Source: Planctomycetota bacterium (GTDB lineage: Bacteria > Planctomycetota > Phycisphaerae > UBA1845). From it: a DNA stretch of 64,000 bases. Each line of letters starts with the position of its first letter. Positions within the stretch are counted from its first letter, which is position 1. The stretch lies in assembly GCA_016208685.1 (NCBI GenBank), contig JACQXM010000014.1, forward strand, positions 1 through 64,000, in the 5' to 3' direction. Position numbers and translations under genes: made by a program. The notes below the pieces were generated by a model. It was given only the letters and a program-made list of their open reading frames with translations. It was not told where the DNA came from and made no database searches. Positions 1 to 11,688 of this stretch are shown one piece after another.

Positions 1-114
1 GAGCTGAGCCACGATGCGTTGCCGTGGCCCGCGCTCGGTGCGCTGTGATTCAACCAACGCGAAGTAGGTGTGCCGCTTGCCGTCCTTGGTGCGGTGGTAT
101 TCGCGAAGAAACAT
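1..114 (-). mobile_element. N-terminus of an IS transposase (IS4/IS1634-like), truncated by the window edge
   Basis: Reverse complement of 1-114 reads MFLREYHRTKDGKRHTYFALVESQRTERGPRQRIVAQL, the typical start of IS1634-like transposases; open to the window edge, absent from the ORF track because it is truncated. Confidence 0.72.
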
Positions 115-284
115 CCTTGACTCCTCGCGCTCAATCTACCCCTCCTATCACGAATGCAACGGGGTAGGTCTTCACTACACGCACCTGCGACGCACGGACT
201 ACGCCTGGCGCTACCGCCAAGGCGGTTCCGCCCCCCAAATCCAGCCAAAAATCGCTACGATTCTTCGCGAACTGCGCAACCTGG

Positions 285-379
285 GCTAGGAGTGCTCGCG
301 GAGGCGGGCTGAGATGAGAACCTCAGAACCTCATCAGGGCGGAAGGCCAGGGCTGCACGGCGCGCCGAACGAACCTGCG
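285..379 (+). pseudogene. Orphan truncated copy of the thiC TPP riboswitch aptamer
   Basis: 285-362 matches 3201-3278 with one mismatch (C332 vs G3248); weaker similarity continues to 379 (CCTGCG), then the conserved 3' GTAGGGAAGC is absent. No thi gene follows. Confidence 0.8.
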
Positions 380-737
380 ACTGAACTCAATAGCCATCAC
401 GATCCATCGAATTCTTCGGACCTCCGCGTCTCGGCTCAGCGACCGTCAACTCGTTCGCCGAGTGCCATGCCCAAGCGCAGCGCGGGCATGCCCCCGTAAG
501 CAAGCGTCGTCGGCCCGCTGTCACGTCGCGTCGTACCTTCTGCGCGCCTCGCCCGTTGGCACGGGTTACTACGCAGTTGTCGCCTGATTGCCTTGAGGGC
601 CCGGCTTTCCAGCCGGTCAACCCAGCCTTCACGATCATCGCGCGACGGCAGGGTTGCCGAAGTGTCCACAGAGTGCCCGAAACACGGTTGGTCGTGGCAC
701 GTGCGTCCACCTGCCCTACTGCACTTCCGCTCACGCT

Positions 738-2714
738 CTACGGCACCGCCTGGAAGCGGTTTTGGAAAGCAGCGACGTCCTTCAGATCCAGGAATCGATC
801 ACTTCCCAGATACCCGTCATGACAACCGGCCGGGAAGGGAACGCCCGGCCCTGTCACCGGAAGCCACCGGCCGAAAATGGCCACGAAATCGTCCAAGTCC
901 ACGTCGCCGTCAACGTCGCGGTCGCCGCGGAGGCCGGTCACCCCAAGACTGTGAGCCTCCCCCGCCGCCACCGAAACGAATCCCATTTTCAGCATCGGAA
1001 CGTCAGTTTGCCCTTGGGTACTGTTTCCCCACGCAGTAGTGTCACCGTCGACCCTCACTCCCAGGCTGTGAAACCCGCCCGCCGCTATCTGGATGAACCC
1101 GCAATTTGGCGCAGGCACGTCACTTTGCCCATGGGAGTTGTCCCCCCATGTGACAACAGTGCCGTCCGCCTTGAGTCCCAGACTATGGTGCCGGCGGGCC
1201 GCGACGTGCACGAATCCCATATTGGGCGGCGGAACAGTCAGTTGACCGATGCGATTGTCTCCCCACCCTACGACCGTACCGTCGGCCTTAAGGCCAAGAC
1301 TGTGAAACATGCCCGCCGCGACCTGGATGAATCCCGCATTCGGCGCCGGAACGTTGGTTTGCCCCTCGTAGCGCATTCCCAGGGCTACAACGGATCCATC
1401 GGACTTTAGGCCGAGACTATGATACCCTCCCGCCGCGACCTGAATGAATCCTGTGTTCGGCGCGGGAGATCTGGCTTGACCGTAGAAGTCGTAGCCCCAA
1501 GCCACAATAGAGCCGTTGGCCTTCAGTGCCAAACTGTGGTTCCCGCCCGCCGCAACCTGCACGTAGCTACTATTCGGAGCCGGGACGTCGATTTGCCCGT
1601 AACTGTTGTCACCCCACGGGATGATAGAGCCATCGGACTTCAGTCCCAGACTGTGGTTCCAGCCTGCGGTGACCTGGATGAATCCACTATTTGGCGCGGG
1701 AACATTGCTTATGTAGCCTCCCCACGCGACGATGGAGCCGTCGGCCTTGACGCCGACGACTTGGTGCCCCCTCACCGCAACGTGGATGAATCCACTATTC
1801 GGCGCGGGAACATCGGTCTGACCGAAATCGTTCAGTCCCCACGCTGCAATGGAGCCGTCAGTCTTCAGTCCTAAGCTCGTGTGCAAGCCCGCCGCAATCT
1901 GGCTAAATCCTGTGTTCGGCGTAGGAACAACCGATTGGCCGTAATGCGGGTAGCCCGACCGCCCCGGCTCCCCTGCTCCCCATGCCACGATGGAGCCGTC
2001 GAACTTCAATGCCAAAGTGTGATCCATGCCAGCCGCGACGGCAACGAAGCCGGTATTCGAGGAAGGGCTGGAGCATTGCCCGTAATCAGAATCCTGCCCA
2101 TACCTTGCTCCACATCCCCACGCCACGACGGATCCGCCCGCCTTCAGTCCCACACCGTGGCTCAAGCCCCCCGCGACCTGGATGAATCCAGAATTCGGAA
2201 CTGCAACTGCGGTTTGATCGCAGCAGTCGTCGCCCCACGCTACGATGGAGCCGTCGACCTTAAGCCCTAAACTGTATAGTTCGCCCGCCGCCACCTGGAT
2301 GAATCCACTATTTGGCGCGGGAACATCTGTTTGCCCGTAACTGTTGCCGCCCCACGCCACGATTGAGCCGTCGGACTTCAGTCCCAGGCTGTGGTTCCAG
2401 CCAGCCGCGAGCTGGATGAACCCAGTGTTCGGCGCAGGCACGTTGGCTTGCCCGACGTTGTTGTATCCCCACGCCGCGATCGAGCCATCGGCACTCAGAG
2501 CCAGAGCATGGTTTCCGCCCACGGCGACCTGGACGAATTCTGTGCGATGATCACCGCCGACGACCTCCGCACCCCATCCCGCAATTGAGCCGGCAGGCTG
2601 TCCCCGTGCGGAACCGTGCTCGAGGGCGAAACCAAACAACCAAATACAAACCGCGCTGGCGCATACGGAGGGAGAGAAGCCAAGGTGCGTCAAGTACGGT
2701 TTGGGAGGGCCCAT
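738..2714 (-). CDS. RCC1-repeat (regulator of chromosome condensation-like beta-propeller) secreted protein with dockerin-like C-terminal tail
   Basis: Many tandem GFIQVAAGxxHSLGLKxDGSIVAWG units; C-term GDRDVDGDVDLDDFVAIFG...DLKDVAAFQNRF. Start placed at internal ATG 2714 before a hydrophobic stretch. Confidence 0.88.
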   Translation of the reverse strand: MGPPKPYLTHLGFSPSVCASAVCIWLFGFALEHGSARGQPAGSIAGWGAEVVGGDHRTEFVQVAVGGNHALALSADGSIAAWGYNNVGQANVPAPNTGFIQLAAGWNHSLGLKSDGSIVAWGGNSYGQTDVPAPNSGFIQVAAGELYSLGLKVDGSIVAWGDDCCDQTAVAVPNSGFIQVAGGLSHGVGLKAGGSVVAWGCGARYGQDSDYGQCSSPSSNTGFVAVAAGMDHTLALKFDGSIVAWGAGEPGRSGYPHYGQSVVPTPNTGFSQIAAGLHTSLGLKTDGSIAAWGLNDFGQTDVPAPNSGFIHVAVRGHQVVGVKADGSIVAWGGYISNVPAPNSGFIQVTAGWNHSLGLKSDGSIIPWGDNSYGQIDVPAPNSSYVQVAAGGNHSLALKANGSIVAWGYDFYGQARSPAPNTGFIQVAAGGYHSLGLKSDGSVVALGMRYEGQTNVPAPNAGFIQVAAGMFHSLGLKADGTVVGWGDNRIGQLTVPPPNMGFVHVAARRHHSLGLKADGTVVTWGDNSHGQSDVPAPNCGFIQIAAGGFHSLGVRVDGDTTAWGNSTQGQTDVPMLKMGFVSVAAGEAHSLGVTGLRGDRDVDGDVDLDDFVAIFGRWLPVTGPGVPFPAGCHDGYLGSDRFLDLKDVAAFQNRFQAVP

Positions 2715-3197
2715 CCGCGTGTGCCGTTCGCTTCGGAGTTGCCGCCGACGCGCCGCGAGCGGCGTCGCCCGCCGCGAAAAGACTCGCCCGATTGTAGCAA
2801 GATTGCAACGGGTGTGCCAGAGCAAAAACACGGGACCCTCGAAGCAATGAAACGGGGGCCGAGCCGACCGACAGGCTGCGCGCGCGGGAGTCTGTCCCAG
2901 CCCTGCGGATCGGAGTCCACGCTCGGTCGGTGCGAGATGGAACGCACGCACGAGCCGTCACTGCGCAAGTTCATTCCCGGCAGCGACTTACGAAAGCCTA
3001 CTTCGCGCTTGGCTTTCGGCCCATATGTTCGCAGAAAGTTTGGTACGCGCGCTTGTCCCCGCGGGCACCCGAGGAGCTGAGACGGTGTGCGCCTCAGCGT
3101 TCTTGGCGGTGAACAGGATGGGCCGCGATTGGGTCGCCGGCAAGAACCCTCGGGGACGAAACTTGACGCTTCGTTCGAGTGAACGTAAAGGAAGGGT

Positions 3198-5356
<2,159 letters not shown>

Positions 5357-5439
5357 TAGCGTATTGGTCGCGCGATGGTGCAGGGGTACACTCTTGCACC
5401 GGTTGACCGTCTCGTGGCAGCGTAAGGAAATCGTCTTCC

Positions 5440-6297
5440 ATGGCCCTTGAGGCAACGCGGACCGTGAACGCTCAGTTACCATCATTCCGACACCCACCAG
5501 TGGTCGAGACGGTTCTGGGCGTCCAGTTTGCTCGGATCGACGGGTTTACGAACGCGCACCTCGGCGCGTTCTGGAAGTACCTCGTGAACGAACTGGAAGG
5601 CGGACCACGTGACTGGCTAAGAACGTCGGATGCTCCACCGCTTCCGGATACGTTCGAGACCTTCGGGGCAAGTGACAAGTGGACTGCGGCTCTGGCGGCT
5701 TCGGTCGCTCAGTCGGACGCCCCGCGCCGACTTCAGATCCGCAACGCCACCAACGACCGGATGATCCAGGTCCAGAGCACGCGTCTGCATTACAACTGGG
5801 TTGGTACCGCAGGCGACACCTATCCGCGATACACGCGCATCCGACCGGAGTTTGATCGCGTGCTCAGCTCATTCGGGGCGTACTTGCGGGGAGAGTCGCT
5901 TGGCGAGCTCCGGGCGAACCAGTGGGAAGTTACGTATGTCAACCACATTCCAAAGGGCTCGGTCTGGGACAACCCGGGCGATTGGTCCGGCCTGTTTCCC
6001 ACGCTGCCCGGACCGGCGGCCTCGATCTCCACAGCCAGCTTCGAGAGCTTCGGTGGCCAATGGCATTACGAGATTTGCCCGAAGCTAGGCCGGCTTCACG
6101 TGGATATCCGACACGGGCGCCGCAACACCGTCAAGCAGGAGGAATTGCTGGTTATGACCCTCACCGCGCGGGGGCCTGTCGACGAGTCGGTCCCGCTGAA
6201 CCGAGGGCTGGAACTCGGACATGAAACGATCGTAAGATCATTTGCGGAGTTGACTGCTCCGGAAGCTCATGCCGTTTGGGAGATCAACCATGCGTGA
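5440..6297 (+). CDS. TIGR04255 family protein
   Basis: N-term LPSFRHPPVVETVLGVQFARIDGFTNAHLGAFWKYL and overall length match the TIGR04255 family. Confidence 0.75.
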   Translation: MALEATRTVNAQLPSFRHPPVVETVLGVQFARIDGFTNAHLGAFWKYLVNELEGGPRDWLRTSDAPPLPDTFETFGASDKWTAALAASVAQSDAPRRLQIRNATNDRMIQVQSTRLHYNWVGTAGDTYPRYTRIRPEFDRVLSSFGAYLRGESLGELRANQWEVTYVNHIPKGSVWDNPGDWSGLFPTLPGPAASISTASFESFGGQWHYEICPKLGRLHVDIRHGRRNTVKQEELLVMTLTARGPVDESVPLNRGLELGHETIVRSFAELTAPEAHAVWEINHA

Positions 6298-6724
6298 TAC
6301 GGGAGGTGCGCTCCTCAGTGACGAGCCAACGCCGGTGGTCCGCACGGGCGCATTGGATGAGGACGGAATGGCACTCCCGGATGAGCGAGCCCGGGCGTCC
6401 CGGGGGGCTTGGCAGCACGCGATTGACGATTACCTGATCGAGTGGGGCCGCCATCCGGAGCAACTCGCGGACGAGGCGCTGGACCTGGTGGCACCGACGC
6501 CTATCGCTATCCGAATCGCGTCCGACCTCGCTATGCGGGCGCGGGATAACGCGTGGCCGCCCCCGCTTCGCGTTGTTCCGGACGGCGAGGGGGGGATAGC
6601 GTTTGAGCTGCGGGCCGGAGCCGTTTTCCAGTCGCTCGAGGTTTCAGGCGACGGAGTGCTGGAGCTTCTGACCTTCCGCGATTCCAAGCTTGTCTCTCGT
6701 GATCCACTGCCTAGAGTCGGATAG
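6290..6724 (+). CDS. Hypothetical protein, translationally coupled to the TIGR04255 gene
   Basis: ATG at 6290 overlaps the upstream stop (ATGCGTGA); ORF open to 6724. Confidence 0.65.
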   Translation: MRDTGGALLSDEPTPVVRTGALDEDGMALPDERARASRGAWQHAIDDYLIEWGRHPEQLADEALDLVAPTPIAIRIASDLAMRARDNAWPPPLRVVPDGEGGIAFELRAGAVFQSLEVSGDGVLELLTFRDSKLVSRDPLPRVG

Positions 6725-6739
6725 CGGCGGGATGGCTCC

Positions 6740-7147
6740 ATGTCCGACGGAACCGAGCCGATCGCCGACGACGAGTTGCTCTATCGCCGCGTTCCCGAAG
6801 CGTGGTTTGATCGGAAAACGGATGCCAGACCGTCTCCACTGGCGTTCAAGCCACGCGAAGGCGATGTGACGGGCATCTCCGTGTCACGGGGCAAGTACAA
6901 GACTCCCGAACAGGCCGCGGTGAACCAGTCCGGCAAGTCATACTACGTTGCCGTTCTTCGAGCCGGCGATCTTCGCACGTGTGGTATGGACGTCGTCGCC
7001 CGCCCGCAGGAAGGTGACCCAGGGCACGCCGAGATTCCGGAACTGACTTTCGCAAGCCGGCAGACGCCGACGGCCAAAGGCTTCCAGCTACTGCTCGCTG
7101 AGCGTCTCTGCCGCGAGGTCCTCGGTCCGTTCCCGGAAGCCTCGTGA
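6740..7147 (+). CDS. Hypothetical protein, third gene of the TIGR04255 cassette
   Basis: 135-aa ORF 15 nt after the previous stop, same strand, no overlapping credible alternative. Confidence 0.65.
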   Translation: MSDGTEPIADDELLYRRVPEAWFDRKTDARPSPLAFKPREGDVTGISVSRGKYKTPEQAAVNQSGKSYYVAVLRAGDLRTCGMDVVARPQEGDPGHAEIPELTFASRQTPTAKGFQLLLAERLCREVLGPFPEAS

Positions 7148-7350
7148 AGAATGATGCTCCGGGACTCCTCCACAACAGCCATTTGCCCGTGCTGCGAGCC
7201 CGATCGAGCGCAGACTCCTTCCGCCCGATAACTTCACCCACGCCGCGATCCATCCGATGTTCACGCATCGGCAAGGCCCGCGCGCCCAGGCCGCGTCCGT
7301 CAAACGCGATCGCCGGCGTCGCACAGCCCTTGGCGGGAGGTCGACGGCTC

Positions 7351-10300
7351 ATGCACCACCGAGAGTTTGGTCTGGATCGTCCCCCGTTTGATGATCAGAC
7401 GGACGCGCAACGCGCCTTCACCACGCCCGAAGCGGACGAAATCCTCGCCGCCGGACAATACGCGGCGCGCTTCGGCGGCGGCATGATGCTGGTGCTTGCC
7501 GAGGCGGGGGCGGGAAAGACGGTATTGCTCCATCGCCTGGTTTCCGCCTTGGGCGCCGACGACCAGACCGTCGTCGTGACTTGCCCCTCCGGCGCGGAAC
7601 TCGATCTGCTCCGCGAAACCTGCCGCGGGTTCGGCGTCACGCTGCCTGCCTCGTACCAGCGCCACCGGGCCCTCGAGCGGCTGACACGTCAACTCACCGC
7701 GACCGCGAAAGCGAAGCGGCGCTCCGCGCTCCTTATCGATCAGGCTGAACACCTGACCGACGACGGGCTGGCCGTGCTGGAGGTGCTGGCGAACTCCTGC
7801 CCGGGCGGGCGTGGACTTCTTGCCGTGGTGCTCTTCGCGCAACCTCAACTGCGGCAGCGGCTGGAGGCCGCGGAGCACGCCCGCCTGCGGCAACATCTGT
7901 TCCCCGCGCACTTGCTTCCGCCCCTCAGCTCGGCGCAGACCGTCGAGTACATCCGGCATCGCCTGCGTCTCGCCGGAGGCGAATCGGCGTTGTTCGACGA
8001 TGCCGCCTTCGAGCCCATCCACGCGGCCGCCGCGGGCATTCCACGGCTCATCCACCGCATCGCCGACGCCGCCATGCTGGTCGCCTACGGCGCCGGCGAG
8101 CGCCGCGTAGGTCGCGACACCGTGCTGGAAGTGACACGCCGTGGCGTGCTTCAGGAACGCTCGGCCCCCCTCAGCCACGTCGCGCTCGCTTCGACAACGG
8201 CGCTGGTCCGGGGGCTGGAGAAGACCGCGCCATCTCCGCCGCAGCCCTCGACGCCTTCCCCAGTTCCACCCGCCTCAATACCCGATAGACGAGCTAACGT
8301 GGCAGGCCGCGCTCCCTCCTCCGCATCTGACGTGGAGCCCGGGCGCATCGTCCCCGCGGGTGTTGATCCGAGCGGCGGGTATTCGCCGAACACGCGTCTG
8401 CACGACCGCGAGGTGATGGTGAGCATCGCGGGTCTTTCGGACCCGCAGCACGTAGCGTGGGTACCGCCGCCGGCCACTCCCCCGCCGCCACCGACCATGC
8501 CGGCCGTCGCCCCGCCCGGCGAGGCACAGGACCTCGTCGCCAGGCTGGAGCAGGCGTTGGGCCGCGCGGACGAACTCTGCCGCACCTTGGGCGCGGAGCC
8601 CGGCGGGCTCGGAACCGGCGCGATCGCACCGCAACAACACGACCTCCCCACGGCCTCCGCGGCCCTGGCCGGCCTGCATGATGCGATGGACCAATTCGTG
8701 CCGCGCCTGGAATCGCGCATCGAGGCACTGATCGCCGACGCCGAGGAACGCGTGCGGGCACTGGAATCGCGGGCGGAGCGCGCCGCAGCATGGACCTCGG
8801 CGGCCGGCGATCCGCTCGAGCGCCTGGAACAGGCATGCGAGCAGGCGCGATCGGCCGAATCCAGGCTCTCGGGTTTCACGGAAGAATTGGTGCGCCGGGT
8901 CGACACGATTCAGGTCCGGTGCGCGGAGTTTTCGGGAGTCATCGAGCGCGGCGAGCACCTGGAACAGCGCCTGACGCGCGCGACGGACTCGGCAGCCCGC
9001 GAGTCGCAGGAGTCGGAGGGCCGGATGGCGACACTGGAACGCCGCGTGGCTCACGAGGCGGCGCGGGCGGAGGAACAGGCGCGGGCGTTGCAACGCTGCC
9101 AGGAGGCGTCCGCCGCCGGCCAGCGACAGCTCAAGACCCTGCTGGAGATCGCCGCCACCGCCCATCAGGACACCGTGGCGCGGGTCGAGTCACAGCACGC
9201 CGCGTTCCGGCAGATGGTCGGGCAGTTGCGCCAGGAGTTGGAACAGGCCGGACACGCCGCGCGGCAGGCATTCTGCGACGACGCCGCTCGTACCGTCGCT
9301 ACGTCCGCCGGCGCCCTCGATACCGCACTGGAGACGTTCGCACACCGCCAGCGTGAGCTTGCCGACACTGCCATCGCGGACCTGCAAGCCCGCCTGGACG
9401 CCGAGGGGACGCGGCACCGGCAAGCGCTGGGGGCGAGTGAAGCGGATGCCGCCAAGGTGCGCGAGGCCGCGTCGTCCGCCGTCGCGCAGGCGCGAGTCGC
9501 CCTGGAGCGACTGGTCCAGGAGTATCGCGACGCCGCGGAGGCCGTCTCCGCGAAGCTGGCGGCGGAACGGAAGGCTACGGAAGCGGCCGGCGCGGCACAG
9601 CGCCAGGTGACGCTAAGCCATGTCAAGGAAGTGCGGGAGCAGACGGCCACCGCTGTCGCCGACGCGCGCCGAGAGCTTGCAGCCACCGTCGAGGGACACC
9701 GTGACGCGGTTGCGACGTTGTTCGAGGCCGCCACGACGCAGCGCACCACCCTGCAACGCGAGATCACGGCCGATCGCGCCCAGGTGTCCGCGATTGCCGC
9801 GGCGTGGGAGCAGACGCACGCCCAACGGGTCGCGGAGATGCGTGACGATGCCGCGCAGCTCCAGGCGCAGCTGGAAGCGGCGGAGAAGCAGCAGCACACG
9901 CTCCAGGGCGCGGTCGAGGAATCAGAGCAACGCACCCGGGCATCGGTATCGCGTGTGGAGTCACTGGCCGAACGGTTGGGCGGGCTAAGCACGGTGGTGG
10001 AGCAGCTCGCCCAACGTGCCGAGTCGGCCCGCGTTCCGCTTGCCGGCGCCGTGGAGCGCAGCGACGGTCTGCTCCAGGCCGTGCAGGAAGCCGCGGGCCG
10101 CCTGGAAGGTTTGCAACACAACGTGTCCGCTTCACTGGTGGAGATCGGGTCGCATTACAGCCAGCTCGCCGCCTTGCGCGATCAGACGCAGCGCGGTGAA
10201 CAAACCGTATCGCGCCTGGTGGGTGCCGACCACGCGGCGCAGAAGCGGGTGAGGCAGCTTGCCGAGATCATCGAGGCCGCCGGGCGATCACGGCAGGCGG

Positions 10301-11640
10301 CCAAGCGCTGGGTGGCGGACGCGCAGTCGGAGCTCGGGCGCCTCGCGGCACAGCGCGCCGCAGCCGGCGAGCTGATGCAGCGCCTGGCGGAGGCGATCGT
10401 CGAGGCGCGCGTCGCGGCGGACCGGGTTTCCGCGACGTCGGCCGCCGGAGTGCAATCGGCGTCCGAGGTGGGACGACGCATCGGCCGGCTCGCCGAGGAA
10501 CTCTCGCCGTTGATGGAAACCACGCAGCAGCGCGCCGCATGCCTTGCGGCGGCGTGCGGCACGGCCGAGGACTGGTCCGCGCGGCTGCGGAATCTACTCG
10601 AGCAGGCGGAAGCCGCGGCAGAGCCGCTGGCCGGCCACGCCGATCGCGCGCAGAGCCTGTCGGCGGAGCTTGCTGCCCGGAACGAGGCCGCCGGAGACGC
10701 GCTGGAACGGCTCCGCAGCGCCGCGGGAATCGTCGAAGCCGCGGAGCGCACGTGCGGGCGCATCGCCGATTCGCTCGACGAAGGACGGACCACGTACGAG
10801 ACGCTCAGTGCGGCATCGGATGCCGCAGCCGTTCAGCGGTCCCGGCTCGAACACCTCTCCGCCGCGGCGCAGGAGCTGATTGCCAACCAGACGCAGCTTC
10901 ACCAGGACATGCAGGCTGCCGGGCGGGAGCTGGCGGACCGGACGCAGGCGGCGCAGGCCGTCGAGGACCAGGGACGCACCCTGGTCACCGAACTTGCCGC
11001 TCGGCTCGCGGAACTGGCCAAGACGGTCCCCGCGCTCGAACAACGCGCGGGACAATTGGAGCAGATGCTCTCGCGCACGCTCGCCCGACCGGGGGAGATC
11101 GTCGCCGCGGCGCAGGCCCAGGCAACGCAACTGGCCCGCGTGTGCAGCGCCGTCCGCAAGGTATTCGCCGGACTCTCCCAGGCGGGACTCGACGCACGAA
11201 AGCTGACGCAGGCCTCGGAGGCGAAGAGCGCGGAGGCCGCGCGTCACATGACGCAGCTCGCCGCCGAAACTCATCGCGCTTCCGCAGCCCTGCATCAGTG
11301 GGTTCAGGAGGCGGTGCGGGTCCAGACGCGACTCGAGGCCACCTTGCAGGAGTGTCCTTCGGTACGTCAGACGCATCCGGCAGAGGCGTTGCAGGCCCTC
11401 TCCCGGCTGGCCCAGCCTGTCCGCGCCGGGGCACCGGCCGGCGCTGGCGAGCTTGCGGTGTTGCCCGACCCCCGCCCGCGAGCCCTCACCGGCGATCGGC
11501 GCGACGGCGGAGATCCCAAGGTCACCGGCCCCGCGACGCGGGCCGCGGAAATCGCTGCCCTCATCGAGGACGCCAAACGCGCTGCCGACGAGGTGCCCAC
11601 CTATCCGGCCATGGAGACCATGCCGGCCGGCGCGGCGTAG
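7351..11640 (+). CDS. ExeA/GspA-like AAA ATPase fused to a very long alanine-rich coiled coil
   Basis: Start at ATG 7351 (MHHREFGLDRPPFDD); Walker A LAEAGAGKT, Walker B ALLIDQAE; ExeA-like N-term FGLDRPPF; residues after ~430 are heptad-rich A/E/Q/R. Confidence 0.85.
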   Translation: MHHREFGLDRPPFDDQTDAQRAFTTPEADEILAAGQYAARFGGGMMLVLAEAGAGKTVLLHRLVSALGADDQTVVVTCPSGAELDLLRETCRGFGVTLPASYQRHRALERLTRQLTATAKAKRRSALLIDQAEHLTDDGLAVLEVLANSCPGGRGLLAVVLFAQPQLRQRLEAAEHARLRQHLFPAHLLPPLSSAQTVEYIRHRLRLAGGESALFDDAAFEPIHAAAAGIPRLIHRIADAAMLVAYGAGERRVGRDTVLEVTRRGVLQERSAPLSHVALASTTALVRGLEKTAPSPPQPSTPSPVPPASIPDRRANVAGRAPSSASDVEPGRIVPAGVDPSGGYSPNTRLHDREVMVSIAGLSDPQHVAWVPPPATPPPPPTMPAVAPPGEAQDLVARLEQALGRADELCRTLGAEPGGLGTGAIAPQQHDLPTASAALAGLHDAMDQFVPRLESRIEALIADAEERVRALESRAERAAAWTSAAGDPLERLEQACEQARSAESRLSGFTEELVRRVDTIQVRCAEFSGVIERGEHLEQRLTRATDSAARESQESEGRMATLERRVAHEAARAEEQARALQRCQEASAAGQRQLKTLLEIAATAHQDTVARVESQHAAFRQMVGQLRQELEQAGHAARQAFCDDAARTVATSAGALDTALETFAHRQRELADTAIADLQARLDAEGTRHRQALGASEADAAKVREAASSAVAQARVALERLVQEYRDAAEAVSAKLAAERKATEAAGAAQRQVTLSHVKEVREQTATAVADARRELAATVEGHRDAVATLFEAATTQRTTLQREITADRAQVSAIAAAWEQTHAQRVAEMRDDAAQLQAQLEAAEKQQHTLQGAVEESEQRTRASVSRVESLAERLGGLSTVVEQLAQRAESARVPLAGAVERSDGLLQAVQEAAGRLEGLQHNVSASLVEIGSHYSQLAALRDQTQRGEQTVSRLVGADHAAQKRVRQLAEIIEAAGRSRQAAKRWVADAQSELGRLAAQRAAAGELMQRLAEAIVEARVAADRVSATSAAGVQSASEVGRRIGRLAEELSPLMETTQQRAACLAAACGTAEDWSARLRNLLEQAEAAAEPLAGHADRAQSLSAELAARNEAAGDALERLRSAAGIVEAAERTCGRIADSLDEGRTTYETLSAASDAAAVQRSRLEHLSAAAQELIANQTQLHQDMQAAGRELADRTQAAQAVEDQGRTLVTELAARLAELAKTVPALEQRAGQLEQMLSRTLARPGEIVAAAQAQATQLARVCSAVRKVFAGLSQAGLDARKLTQASEAKSAEAARHMTQLAAETHRASAALHQWVQEAVRVQTRLEATLQECPSVRQTHPAEALQALSRLAQPVRAGAPAGAGELAVLPDPRPRALTGDRRDGGDPKVTGPATRAAEIAALIEDAKRAADEVPTYPAMETMPAGAA

Positions 11641-11688
11641 CCGTCCGTCGTGCATCAGCACCCGGCTGGGGCGGATGCGACGAATGGT

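Noticed and set aside
950-2560. Regularly spaced repeats that could look like a CRISPR array
   Set aside because: They are in-frame codons of RCC1 repeats (GFIQVAAGxxHSLGLK), with diverged, long units.
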